64,000 bases of DNA from Flavobacterium agricola (GCF_025919725.1 NZ_CP081495.1:1612001-1676000); one strand, 5' to 3'. Positions 17,021 through 25,991 are shown, numbered from the stretch's first letter. Numbers and translations: made by a program. The notes: generated by a model not told the origin, from the sequence alone.

Positions 17021-18127
17021 CTAACTATTACAACTCATTATATTTGTTATAAAATTTGATGAATTATAGTTTATCCTCATCTTGTTATATATGTTAATAT
17101 TGTGTTGCATTTCTATATCTGTCAAACCAATGTTATTTTTTAATATGTCGGTTTTTAAAATATATACAGAACTAATAATCGCTCCTTCATTAATTAACCA
17201 TTTAAAAGTTGGACTTTTAGGGTTTAAATATATTTTACATCCTGACATAATTGCTGTAAATATATTTCCTAAAGCATGTTGTCTATAACTATTTATAACC
17301 AATGCACTTGCCGTACTGTATATCATATTAAACTCATCTAACTCTAAAAAGTCTTTTTGCCAAATAAGATTCTTTATTTTCCCCCCTTCCTTTTCAACCT
17401 GTTTTGTATACCCGTTTTCAGGACCATAATTATAAAATAAAAATATTTCAGGGTTTGTTCCTTTAATAATATCAAATATCTCTAAATGATTATTCCAGAG
17501 ATGTTTACTATTTCCAACAATTATAGTTCCTTTTTTACTTTTTATGTTAACTGGAAAAGGATATAAAGGGAGCTGTATATATTTAGGCAAATAAAAAAAT
17601 GTATTCAATTCGTTGTACTCTTCTTCAGAAAACAGAAATACAGAATTTAATTTTTTATATAAATCAACTTGCTCTTGCTCATTATACCTAAAATCTAATT
17701 TTAACACTCTTTTTAATTTTGATTTAAGATATTTCTTTACATCATTATCTTTGACAAAAATGGGAAAACGGTATTTTATAGATTTACTATGTAAGTAACG
17801 ATGAAGGTTGCGTTGATATAATTCATAACCGAATAAACGTAAGTAAAATTTATTTTCAGGAGAAGCCATACTCACTATTTGAGTTTTTATTTTACAAAAC
17901 TCATTTAAAACAACTGCATCAAAATCAGTTATGTCTTTTAAGATTGAATTAACCGCAACTTCAGGAGAATAAATTAAATAATTAATATTAAGTTTATCGA
18001 GTTTATTTTTTATTAGATAATTTTCAGTGCCTACATATATAATTGAATTGTCTACCCTATCATCTACATATGATAATGTATCAAAAAAAAATTTGGGATC
18101 CGTGTGAATATGAAGAATTTTAAACAT
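17021..18127 (-). CDS. WecF-like (GT56) 4-acetamido-4,6-dideoxyhexose transferase
   Basis: A 368-residue protein resembling WecF, the enterobacterial TDP-Fuc4NAc:lipid II transferase. The similarity I see is in the overall plan and the block TIIVGNSKHLWNNHLEI (about 206-222), the FLFYNYGPENGYTKQVEKEG region, and ALGNIFTAIMSGCKIYLN with FKWLINEGA. The fit is strengthened by the adjacent acetyltransferase and DegT aminotransferase genes, which would make a dTDP-4-acetamido sugar. Its start shares one base with the acetyltransferase stop (TAATG). A divergent GT4 is the alternative. Confidence 0.6.
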   Translation of the reverse strand: MFKILHIHTDPKFFFDTLSYVDDRVDNSIIYVGTENYLIKNKLDKLNINYLIYSPEVAVNSILKDITDFDAVVLNEFCKIKTQIVSMASPENKFYLRLFGYELYQRNLHRYLHSKSIKYRFPIFVKDNDVKKYLKSKLKRVLKLDFRYNEQEQVDLYKKLNSVFLFSEEEYNELNTFFYLPKYIQLPLYPFPVNIKSKKGTIIVGNSKHLWNNHLEIFDIIKGTNPEIFLFYNYGPENGYTKQVEKEGGKIKNLIWQKDFLELDEFNMIYSTASALVINSYRQHALGNIFTAIMSGCKIYLNPKSPTFKWLINEGAIISSVYILKTDILKNNIGLTDIEMQHNINIYNKMRINYNSSNFITNIMSCNS

Positions 18128-18756
18128 TATTTTATCAAAATTTTAGCAGGAATTCCTATAGCAACACAATTATCAGGAATATCTTTAGTAACAACAGCAC
18201 CAGCTCCTATTGTAACATTTTTGCCAATTTTAATATTTGGTAAAACCACAGCACTTGTGCCAATAAATGAATTTGAACCTACAACACAATTACCTGAAAT
18301 AGAAACACTTGGGCAAACCTCAACAAAATCTCCAATAATCACATCATGCCCAATTGATGTCAATTGATTTACAAGAACTCCAATTCCAAGTTTAACGCTA
18401 TTTGTAATCACAACTTTTTGCATAATATTACACCCTTCGCAAATTTCAACATCAAAACTTCCAATAGAAGCAGTATTAGCAACAATAGTGCTAAATGTTC
18501 CTCCTATTTTTTTAAATTTTATAGCTAATTCATTACGTAAATTTGGATTCCCAATTCCTATTGTAAACCTTGTATCAATAGTTTTAAAATAATTCTCTGC
18601 TTCTGATAGATTTTTTAAAACCGGAAATCTATTAAACAAAATATTTCCAACATCTTTATTTACATCATCATAAAACACCAAGTTATGTAAATCATTATTT
18701 TGGTGACATACTTCTAAAACTTCTTTTGCAAATCCTTTTGCACCTACTATTAACAT
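18127..18756 (-). CDS. NeuD/PglD/VioB-family sugar N- or O-acetyltransferase
   Basis: A 209-residue acyltransferase with an N-terminal Rossmann-like domain (MLIVGAKGFAKEVLEV) and a C-terminal left-handed beta-helix. The hexapeptide repeats run from about residue 95 to 205: TSIGHDVIIGDFVEVCP, CVVGSNSFIGTSAVV and GKNVTIGAGAVVTKDIPD. The His in IGHD is the conserved catalytic base of PglD-type enzymes. It likely uses acetyl-CoA to N-acetylate the 4-amino group made by the aminotransferase gene three bases upstream. A role with the Pgl-like genes at 22466-25991 is also possible. Confidence 0.85.
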   Translation of the reverse strand: MLIVGAKGFAKEVLEVCHQNNDLHNLVFYDDVNKDVGNILFNRFPVLKNLSEAENYFKTIDTRFTIGIGNPNLRNELAIKFKKIGGTFSTIVANTASIGSFDVEICEGCNIMQKVVITNSVKLGIGVLVNQLTSIGHDVIIGDFVEVCPSVSISGNCVVGSNSFIGTSAVVLPNIKIGKNVTIGAGAVVTKDIPDNCVAIGIPAKILIK

Positions 18757-18759
18757 TTT

Positions 18760-19842
18760 TTAATTATTTTGTATTCGTAATAATAATCTACAAATCATTT
18801 TAACCTCTTCTTCTGTCAGCTCATAAAATAAAGGTAAACATAATACGCGTTTAGCAATTGCATCAGTTTCAGGCATTACTACAGAATCAACATAAGGCAA
18901 GCTAGATGCCAATGAAGGATAAAAATAACGACGAGTAAAAATTTCGGAGGTATCTAACGCTTGTTTTACTTTAAGCAATAGTGACTCGCTTTCTAAAACC
19001 AATGCAAAATAAGCTCCGTTGTTTTGAGATGCTTTATGCCATAATGGCCTACGGGCTTTAAAACTTGTCAAATTTTGCTCGTAACAAGCAGTTAACATTA
19101 ATCTTTTTTCAACAATTTGTTTTATATATTTTAGGTTGGCTAGCCCCATGGCTGCATGAAATTCAGAGTTTTTTCCATTAATCCCTAGTTGAGAAAAAGA
19201 TTCAAAGCCCGCTATTCCAAAATTTCTAATTTTAGCCAATTTAGCTAACAAATTTGCATCTTTGGTAATTATTAAACCGCCTTCGGTACTATGAAATAAT
19301 TTTGTAGCGTGCAAAGAACAGGTAGAAACATCTCCATATTCAAACACAGATTTTCCGTTTACTTCTACTCCAAAAGCATGAGCACCATCATAGATTACTT
19401 TTAAATTATGTTTTTTTGCAATAATAGCAATAGCTTCAACATCGCACGGATTTCCGTAAACATGTGTAGCTAAAATCGCTTGGGTTTTTGGTGTAATAGC
19501 GGCTTCAATTTTAGATGCATCAATATTTAAGCTTTTCGGATCTATATCAACAAAAACAGGAGTACATCCTTCCCAAACAATGGTACTGGTTGTGGCTACA
19601 AAAGAAAAAGGGGTTGTTATAACTTCTCCAGCAATATCTAATGCCTTTAAAGCCATTTGTATAGCAATGGTACCATTGGTAACAAAAAGTAAATGCTTTA
19701 CTTTTAAATAATCTTTAAGTTCCATTTCTAACTGGCTTGCTAATGGTCCCATATTCGTTAACCATTGGCGCTGCCAAATCCCATTTAAATATTTTTGAAA
19801 TTCTTCTTGAGGAGGAAGAAAAGGTTTAGTAACTGGAATCAT
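18760..19842 (-). CDS. DegT/DnrJ/EryC1-family sugar aminotransferase (VioA/FdtB-like)
   Basis: A 360-residue PLP enzyme that transfers an amino group from glutamate to a keto sugar nucleotide. PVTKPFLPPQEEFQKYL is the typical start. TNGTIAIQMALKAL binds PLP phosphate, VIYDGAHAFG holds the PLP-contacting Asp, and the Schiff-base Lys is in CSLHATKLFHSTEGG near residue 188. The HATK context is like VioA/FdtB-type enzymes acting on dTDP-4-keto or 3-keto-6-deoxyhexoses. With the acetyltransferase and the WecF-like transferase next to it, a dTDP-Qui4NAc or Fuc4NAc branch is plausible. rmlAB-type genes are not in the window. Confidence 0.88.
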   Translation of the reverse strand: MIPVTKPFLPPQEEFQKYLNGIWQRQWLTNMGPLASQLEMELKDYLKVKHLLFVTNGTIAIQMALKALDIAGEVITTPFSFVATTSTIVWEGCTPVFVDIDPKSLNIDASKIEAAITPKTQAILATHVYGNPCDVEAIAIIAKKHNLKVIYDGAHAFGVEVNGKSVFEYGDVSTCSLHATKLFHSTEGGLIITKDANLLAKLAKIRNFGIAGFESFSQLGINGKNSEFHAAMGLANLKYIKQIVEKRLMLTACYEQNLTSFKARRPLWHKASQNNGAYFALVLESESLLLKVKQALDTSEIFTRRYFYPSLASSLPYVDSVVMPETDAIAKRVLCLPLFYELTEEEVKMICRLLLRIQNN

Positions 19843-19844
19843 AA

Positions 19845-21632
19845 TTAAATTTCTTGAAGTTCAACCATTTTTTTAAACCGGACAGATGATTTAGCTAAAT
19901 CATCGAAGCTTCCATATTCAACAACTTGTCCTTTATCTAATACATAAATTACATCTGCATTTTTTATAGTGGCTAATCGGTGCGCTATAGACACAAGGGT
20001 TAATTGTCCTTTAAGTTCATCAATACTTTTTTGTATTTCTTGTTCGGTTTCAGAATCTAATGCCGATGTTGCCTCGTCAAAAATCAATATTTGTACATCT
20101 TTAAACAATTCTCGAGCAATAGAAATTCGCTGACGTTGCCCACCAGATAAATTTATTCCGTTATTTCCTAATAAAGTTTCTTCCTTCTTTTTTAAGCTCC
20201 AAACAAAGTCAAAAATAGCAGCTCGTTTAAGGGCATCTTTAAAATTCTTTATGTTTTCTGGTGTTTTAGGTGCCCAAAATGTAACATTGTTATAAATGGT
20301 ATCATTAAAAATAGTAGATTCCTGAGAAATATAGCCAATATATTTTTGATAAGTAAACGCATTATAATCTCGAATATCAACCCCGTCAATAGTAAACTCA
20401 CCTTGTTCGCAAGGTAACAACTGCGTTAAAATATTAACCAAAGTTGTTTTACCACTTCCACTCTCTCCTACTAATGCTATAGATTGATTTTTAGGAATTT
20501 CAATTGTTACATTTTGTAAAACATTCACATCATCGTAGTTAAAAAAAATATTTTTTAACTGAATAGCAGTATTAAATCCATGAAACAGGTTGTTGGAAAT
20601 GGCTTCAGAAGCACTGTCTAATTCTTTAAAAAAACTTTGAATATTATCAATTGCGCCTTGGTTTGCTATAGCATTGTTATAGTTATTTTGAACAGTAACG
20701 ATAGAAGTTAAAGCTCTATAAAAAAACAATAAACTAATCAAAATATCAGAAATAGATGCACTAAACAATCTGATTTGCAACAAAATAACACAAACAACAA
20801 TACCAATTAATAAAGGTTCTCTAAACGAACTTACTTTAGCATTTAAAACGCCCATAGCAATGTTTACTTGATGCATATCGGCAATTGCATTTTTAACGCG
20901 TTCTTTATAATCTTGTATTTTACCAGTAGCTTTTAAATATTTAAAATTATTTACATATTGTATTAAAGCATTTGCAAAACGATTGTTTATCGAAGAAATA
21001 TCTTTAGATTTTTCTTTTGTTAATTTGTTAATGCGTTTAAATACAAAATCTGAAAAAACACCACCTAAGCAAACCAATAATGCAAATTGCCAATCAACCA
21101 TAAACGAAAAAATCAGATAAATAGTTATCATGATAATTCCCTGAATCATTGAGATATAATTTGAAAAAGTTGCTGTTAAACGTGCAATTTCACTTAAAAA
21201 AATATTTTGAATTTTACCAATATCTGTTTTTACAAATTGCTTGTATTGAAAAGTGGAAAATTGTTCCACAATTTTTAAACGTATTTTTTCAGCTAACAAA
21301 TGTTGAGACAATAGTTTATACACATTGGTTTTATAAACCACAAATCCTTTAACAAGAAAAACAAGTAATAAAAATACTAAAGCTTTAGAAATGGTTAGTT
21401 TTATATTGCAATAAGTTAAAAAATCAGTTATAAAACTCAAATTACCTAAATCAATTTGGTTACCTCCATCTGCTAATTGCAATAAAGGTAAAAACATGGT
21501 TAAACCGATCGAATCTAAAATTCCGGTTAAAATACTTAATACAATTACTATAAAAATTCTTGCCTTAAGAATGCTATAAAAAAAAGTAAAGTTGGAAAAA
21601 TTGGTACGTATATAATTTTTTAAAAAATTCAT
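19845..21632 (-). CDS. MsbA/PglK-type ABC transporter, probable lipid-linked glycan flippase
   Basis: A 595-residue half-transporter with a membrane domain fused to an ATPase domain. The first 330 residues hold about six hydrophobic segments, for example IFIVIVLSILTGILDSIGLT and ALVFLLLVFLVKGFVV. The nucleotide-binding domain has Walker A GESGSGKTT, signature LSGGQRQR, Walker B ILIFDEATSALD and the His switch SIAHRL. Proteins of this plan flip lipid A or undecaprenyl-linked oligosaccharides (PglK). It lies among glycan genes and no Wzx is seen in the window, so flipping the repeat unit is a reasonable inference. It may have its own promoter just upstream. Confidence 0.88.
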   Translation of the reverse strand: MNFLKNYIRTNFSNFTFFYSILKARIFIVIVLSILTGILDSIGLTMFLPLLQLADGGNQIDLGNLSFITDFLTYCNIKLTISKALVFLLLVFLVKGFVVYKTNVYKLLSQHLLAEKIRLKIVEQFSTFQYKQFVKTDIGKIQNIFLSEIARLTATFSNYISMIQGIIMITIYLIFSFMVDWQFALLVCLGGVFSDFVFKRINKLTKEKSKDISSINNRFANALIQYVNNFKYLKATGKIQDYKERVKNAIADMHQVNIAMGVLNAKVSSFREPLLIGIVVCVILLQIRLFSASISDILISLLFFYRALTSIVTVQNNYNNAIANQGAIDNIQSFFKELDSASEAISNNLFHGFNTAIQLKNIFFNYDDVNVLQNVTIEIPKNQSIALVGESGSGKTTLVNILTQLLPCEQGEFTIDGVDIRDYNAFTYQKYIGYISQESTIFNDTIYNNVTFWAPKTPENIKNFKDALKRAAIFDFVWSLKKKEETLLGNNGINLSGGQRQRISIARELFKDVQILIFDEATSALDSETEQEIQKSIDELKGQLTLVSIAHRLATIKNADVIYVLDKGQVVEYGSFDDLAKSSVRFKKMVELQEI

Positions 21633-21686
21633 AGTTATGTAATAGAAAATCTAAAACGAATGCAATTATTTTTTATGAACATCTTA

Positions 21687-21716
21687 ATTGTAAACGTAGT
21701 GATTTTATTATATTAG
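21687..21716 (+). promoter_or_regulatory. Candidate promoter for the CpsB/YwqE-like gene
   Basis: ATTG at 21687-21690, an 18-base spacer and TATATTAG at 21709-21716 resemble TTTG-N19-TANNTTTG with one mismatch per element. Transcription would start only a few bases before the ATG at 21727. Confidence 0.3.
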
Positions 21717-21720
21717 CAAT
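21691..21720 (-). promoter_or_regulatory. Candidate promoter for the ABC transporter and downstream genes
   Basis: On the minus strand ATTG (21717-21720), an 18-base spacer and TACGTTTA (21691-21698) approximate the Bacteroidota TTTG-N19-TANNTTTG promoter, with one mismatch in each element. It overlaps the oppositely directed candidate promoter of the phosphatase gene. Confidence 0.3.
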
Positions 21721-21726
21721 AAAAAA

Positions 21727-22464
21727 ATGTTAAATTTCTTTTCAAAATCTAAATATATTTCTGATTATGTTCCGACTGAATATACCGATATTCATTCGCA
21801 CATTATGCATAATATTGACGATGGCGCTAAAAATCCTGAAGATAGTGCTTTGTTAATAAATACTCTATTAGAAATTGGCACAAAAAACATCATTTCAACA
21901 CCACATACATCAACTCATATTTGGAATAATTCACCAGAAATTATAGTAAAGAAACGTGAAGAATTAAACAATATTATACCAGATTTACTTACAAAAAGTA
22001 ATTTTAAGGTTGCCTCAGAATATTTGTTAGACGATTCTTTTCTAACCTTGCTGGAAAACAAGCAAGTACTAACCTATAAGGACAATCATATTTTGGTAGA
22101 ATTTTCTTACTTTAATGTTCCATTAAACTATCAAAACATTTTTTTTGAAATTCAACTTAACGGTTATCAGCCCATTTTGGCACATCCTGAAAGATACAGC
22201 TATTTTAACAATCACCCAGAAGTTTTTGAAGCCATTCGCAAAAGCGGTGTAAAATTACAGCTCAACTTACTTTCTTTAGTAGGTTATTACGGTCCTGATG
22301 TAATGAAAATGGCAGACGAATTACTTAAACGAAATTTGTACGATTTTACAGGCAGCGATTTGCATCACAAAATGCACTGCAAAGCCTTGCATGACAAAAT
22401 AAAATTAAAACACCATTCGGGCTTAAGCAGCGTAATGGCAAATAATTATTATCTTTTAAAATAG
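21727..22464 (+). CDS. CpsB/YwqE-type PHP-domain tyrosine phosphatase
   Basis: A 245-residue metal-dependent protein-tyrosine phosphatase of the PHP superfamily. TDIHSHIMHNIDDGAKNPED (about 22-41) carries the first metal-binding His pair and Asp. Further ligands are in STPHTSTHIW, PILAHPERYSYF and TGSDLHHKMH. The family dephosphorylates BY-kinases such as Wzc/CpsD, so the Wzc-like kinase at 29796-32273 is the expected partner. It is the only gene of the 12.4-33.1 kb locus on the plus strand, and it ends one base from the convergent dehydratase gene. Confidence 0.9.
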   Translation: MLNFFSKSKYISDYVPTEYTDIHSHIMHNIDDGAKNPEDSALLINTLLEIGTKNIISTPHTSTHIWNNSPEIIVKKREELNNIIPDLLTKSNFKVASEYLLDDSFLTLLENKQVLTYKDNHILVEFSYFNVPLNYQNIFFEIQLNGYQPILAHPERYSYFNNHPEVFEAIRKSGVKLQLNLLSLVGYYGPDVMKMADELLKRNLYDFTGSDLHHKMHCKALHDKIKLKHHSGLSSVMANNYYLLK

Positions 22465-22465
22465 T

Positions 22466-24283
22466 TTATTTACAACATGTAATATTGTGTTGCAATTCAA
22501 ATTCAGGAACCATTTTTTGCATTTGTTCAACCAGCTCAATATCTGATTTTTGATATAAAACATGCTCTAAATCTTGCATTTCATGCAGCAATTTATCTAA
22601 ATTCCAAGTTTCCTTTGCAATGGTAATTTTGGCGTGATAAGTTGTTTCTGTTTTACTTGTTACGGTGTGTAATTCTTCAAATAATTTTTCTCCCGGACGT
22701 AAACCTATAAATTGCATTTTAATTTCACGTTCAGGTTCATATCCAGCTAAAAGAATCATTTTGTGAGCCAAATCTATAATTTTAACTGGTTCTCCCATAT
22801 CAAACAAAAAAACCTCACCGCCTTTACCTAAAGCGCTTGCTTCAAGCACCAACAAACAAGCTTCAGACAACGTCATAAAATAACGAATTACATCTTGATG
22901 CGTTACTGTAACCGGACCGCCTTTAGCAATTTGTTTTTCAAACAACGGCACAACCGATCCGTTAGAACCTAAAACGTTTCCAAATCGAGTAATAATGAAC
23001 TGCGAATTTTTTTGCTGATTTAATAGTTGAAGATATTGTTCTGCAATACGTTTGCTTGCCCCCATAATACTGCTTGGATTAACAGCTTTATCGGTAGATA
23101 TAAATACAAATTTTTCAATCTCAAATTGAACACTTAAATCTGCTAAGTTTTTTGTTCCAAAAACGTTTGTTTGAACGGCTTGAAACGGATTTGCTTGCAT
23201 TAAAGGTACATGTTTATATGCAGCAGCGTGAAATAGCAGTTGCGGCTTATAAGTATTAAAAAGTTTATGTAAAAATTTTAAATCGCGAATATCTCCAATT
23301 ACAGGAAAAACAACATTGGGTGCAGCAATAAACTCCATTTCAATAAACAAATCATGTAACGCACTTTCTGCAAAATCTAGCAAAATTAATTGTTTGGGTT
23401 GATATAAAATGACTTGTTTAGCCAATTCACTACCTATAGAACCGGCAGCTCCCGAAATTAAAACAACCTTATTTTTTATGCTTTTTAAAATATTTTCTTG
23501 ATCAAAATCAAGCACATCACGCCCTAATAAATCAATGACAGAAAAAGGCTGCAATACAAAAGTTGCTTTATTTTTTGAAGATGATGCGGGTTGATATGAA
23601 GATAAAACTTTTATTTTATGACTAAGCGCAGCATCAACTAACTCATTAATTTTTGATTGATTTGATGCAGTTTTAGGAATTACAACAACATCAATTAAAT
23701 GAAATGGAATAGCCGAAATTGTTTTATAAACCGGAAGTTTTTGGTCTGTATTCGTAATTGCAGAATCCGAACTTACATAACCAACAACTTTGTACGGTTG
23801 TTGCAAATTAGTTTTTAAAAAAGTTGCTGTATTTATAGCTATTGCATCACAACCGTAAAGTAAAACTCGAATAACCGCATTATTTTTATCATTTATCTGT
23901 GCTAAAAATGCAGATCTAAAAAGTAATAATGAAATAAAGTTTAAAACCGACAAATAAAACAACAGCAAGCAAATCAAGCTCAATTCAGATGGGGCAACAA
24001 AAAACCAGGAAACTAAAGCTGTTGCAACAAATGTTGTGCTTAAAGCGATTCCTATTTTTAATGCATTCTGAAATATGTTGCGTGAAATAACAGATGATTT
24101 TGTAGCTAATAAAGCGAAAGCAGCGAAAATAAGGTAAACACAAAACGAAAAGAAAGGTAAAAAGGCAAAACCGATAAAATAAAACAAAGCAAAACTGAGC
24201 CCAAACCAAATGGTTAGGGTACCCAAATCCAACAACAAAACTTGTTTTTTATTTATTTTAGATGCGTTTTTAGATAAAAACAT
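22466..24283 (-). CDS. Membrane-bound nucleotide-sugar 4,6-dehydratase (PglF/WbpM/CapD family)
   Basis: A 605-residue protein with four hydrophobic N-terminal segments (residues 15-125), a Rossmann-like domain with LLYGCDAIAINTATF, and a C-terminal SDR dehydratase. NAD binds at VLISGAAGSIGSELAKQ (about 270-286). The PglF-type active site is STDKAVNPSSIMGASKRIAE, where Tyr of the classical YxxxK is replaced by Met-Gly, as is normal for this family. It converts UDP-GlcNAc to the 4-keto-6-deoxy sugar. It sits two bases downstream of the PglE-like aminotransferase gene, with a PglC-like transferase gene further upstream. Confidence 0.92.
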   Translation of the reverse strand: MFLSKNASKINKKQVLLLDLGTLTIWFGLSFALFYFIGFAFLPFFSFCVYLIFAAFALLATKSSVISRNIFQNALKIGIALSTTFVATALVSWFFVAPSELSLICLLLFYLSVLNFISLLLFRSAFLAQINDKNNAVIRVLLYGCDAIAINTATFLKTNLQQPYKVVGYVSSDSAITNTDQKLPVYKTISAIPFHLIDVVVIPKTASNQSKINELVDAALSHKIKVLSSYQPASSSKNKATFVLQPFSVIDLLGRDVLDFDQENILKSIKNKVVLISGAAGSIGSELAKQVILYQPKQLILLDFAESALHDLFIEMEFIAAPNVVFPVIGDIRDLKFLHKLFNTYKPQLLFHAAAYKHVPLMQANPFQAVQTNVFGTKNLADLSVQFEIEKFVFISTDKAVNPSSIMGASKRIAEQYLQLLNQQKNSQFIITRFGNVLGSNGSVVPLFEKQIAKGGPVTVTHQDVIRYFMTLSEACLLVLEASALGKGGEVFLFDMGEPVKIIDLAHKMILLAGYEPEREIKMQFIGLRPGEKLFEELHTVTSKTETTYHAKITIAKETWNLDKLLHEMQDLEHVLYQKSDIELVEQMQKMVPEFELQHNITCCK

Positions 24284-24285
24284 AT

Positions 24286-25431
24286 TTAACTTTCGGTTTC
24301 TATTTCAAAAAAAGCAACAAGTACTTTTTTAATTCTTTCTAAATCTGAGGTTGTTAAATTAGATCCCGAAGGCAAGCACAACCCAGTGGTAAACAATTTT
24401 TCGGCAACTTTATTGCCATAATAAGGCGCATCAGCAAAAATGGGTTGCAAATGCATGGGTTTCCAAACGGGGCGCGCTTCTATATTTTCGTTTTCTAAAG
24501 CCAATCGTAAATCGTTTGCTGATTTACCACAAACTGCAGCATCAATTAAAATAGCGGTTAACCAATAATTTGAAAAATAAGTTGCATCGGGCTCGTTTTG
24601 AAAAGAAACGCCTTTTACATTTTGCAAAATTGATTTATAAAATTGATGCACCGCGCGGCGCTTACTTACATATTGGTTTAAAACTTGCATTTGCCCACGG
24701 CCAATTCCGGCACAAATATTACTCATTCTGTAATTGTAACCAATTTGCGAATGTTGGTAATGCGGCGCTTCATCTCGAGCTTGGGTTGCTAAAAAAACTG
24801 CTTTCTGCGTTTCTGCAGCTGCTGCAACCAGCGCCCCACCGCCCGATGTGGTAATAATTTTATTGCCATTAAACGATAACGCAGTAAAATCTCCAAAAGT
24901 ACCGCAAGCTTGATTTTTGTAACAACTTCCTAAAGCTTCGGCTGCATCTTCAATCAAAACCATATCGTATTGCTTACAAATAGCTGTTATTTTAGTAATT
25001 TGAAAAGGCATTCCGTACAAATGCACTGCAACAACAGCTTTCGGTTTTTTACCGTTACGAATCCGATCTACAATTGCTTGTTTTAAAGCTTCTGGACAAA
25101 TATTAAAAGTTAAAGCTTCGCTATCTACAAACACCGGTTTAGCCCCCAAATAAGTTATTGGATTAGCAGAAGCCGAAAAAGTTAAGCTTTGGCAAATAAC
25201 CTCATCATTTGGTTTAACACCAGCCAAAATCAATGCCAAATGCAAAGCTGCGGTTCCTGATGATAAAGCTGCAACTTTTTTTTCTGTTTTTAAAAATTGT
25301 TCTAAATCCTTTTCAAAACCAGTAACGTTGGGGCCCAAAGGTGCAATCCAATTTTCAGAAAAAGCTTGATGCACGTATTCTAATTCTGCCCCACCCATAT
25401 GTGGCGAAGAAAGCCATATTTTTGATTTCAT
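24286..25431 (-). CDS. DegT-family aminotransferase, PglE-like
   Basis: A 381-residue PLP aminotransferase. IWLSSPHMGGAELEYVHQAF is the characteristic start of PglE/EpsN-type UDP-4-keto-6-deoxy-GlcNAc transaminases. ALSSGTAALHLALILAG binds the cofactor phosphate, VLIEDAAEALGSCY holds the PLP Asp, and the Schiff-base Lys is in ALSFNGNKIITTSGGG near residue 190. It should produce UDP-4-amino-4,6-dideoxy-GlcNAc from the product of the dehydratase encoded directly downstream. Translation is coupled to the sugar-transferase gene by an ATGA overlap. Confidence 0.9.
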   Translation of the reverse strand: MKSKIWLSSPHMGGAELEYVHQAFSENWIAPLGPNVTGFEKDLEQFLKTEKKVAALSSGTAALHLALILAGVKPNDEVICQSLTFSASANPITYLGAKPVFVDSEALTFNICPEALKQAIVDRIRNGKKPKAVVAVHLYGMPFQITKITAICKQYDMVLIEDAAEALGSCYKNQACGTFGDFTALSFNGNKIITTSGGGALVAAAAETQKAVFLATQARDEAPHYQHSQIGYNYRMSNICAGIGRGQMQVLNQYVSKRRAVHQFYKSILQNVKGVSFQNEPDATYFSNYWLTAILIDAAVCGKSANDLRLALENENIEARPVWKPMHLQPIFADAPYYGNKVAEKLFTTGLCLPSGSNLTTSDLERIKKVLVAFFEIETES

Positions 25432-25991
25432 TGCTTGATGTAGGATTTTAGGGTTGCTAAAATAATTTGCATATCTACTTTAAACGATTGTTTTTGTAAA
25501 TAGTTCAGGTTAAGTTGTACTTTGTCAGGAAACAACACCGTATCGTTATACACCAAAGGATTAGTTTGTTGTTGCAAAAGCATTTCTTCGTTTTTATATT
25601 TTATTGCGGCTTCAGAGGTTAATCCTGGTTTTAGCAACAAAACCTTTTTATCGTTTCCTGTAAGTTTATCATAATATCCCGGAATATCAGGCCTTGGCCC
25701 AACTACGCTCATATCACCTTTTAAAATATTTATAAACTGCGGCAACTCATCAAACTTATATTTACGTAATAATTTACCTATTTCAGAAATTTGTGCTTGC
25801 CCATCAATCCATTTTATAGTTCGTAATTTGTAAATTTTGAATGGTTTACCATACTGACCAATTCGCGTTTGCGTAAAAATTCCGTTTGACTGTGTATCAA
25901 TAGCGGCAAATAACCAAGCCAAACACAAAAAGGGCCAAATAAGCCCTAAAAATACAAGCGAAAAAATAAGATCAAAAATGCGTTTGGACAA
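25428..25991 (-). CDS. Undecaprenyl-phosphate sugar-1-phosphate transferase (PglC-like)
   Basis: A 187-residue monotopic phosphoglycosyl transferase that starts the glycan by moving a sugar phosphate to undecaprenyl phosphate in the inner membrane. One N-terminal reentrant hydrophobic helix (IFDLIFSLVFLGLIWPFLC) is followed by RIGQYGKPFKIYKLRT, the KFDELPQFINILKGDMS block with the Asp-Glu active pair, and VGPRPDIPGYY. The size matches the minimal PglC form. No ATG fits, so the likely start is TTG at 25991, placing SKRIFDLIFS at the N-terminus as in relatives. Together with the PglE and PglF-like genes this suggests a bacillosamine-type first sugar. Confidence 0.88.
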   Translation of the reverse strand: MSKRIFDLIFSLVFLGLIWPFLCLAWLFAAIDTQSNGIFTQTRIGQYGKPFKIYKLRTIKWIDGQAQISEIGKLLRKYKFDELPQFINILKGDMSVVGPRPDIPGYYDKLTGNDKKVLLLKPGLTSEAAIKYKNEEMLLQQQTNPLVYNDTVLFPDKVQLNLNYLQKQSFKVDMQIILATLKSYIKQ

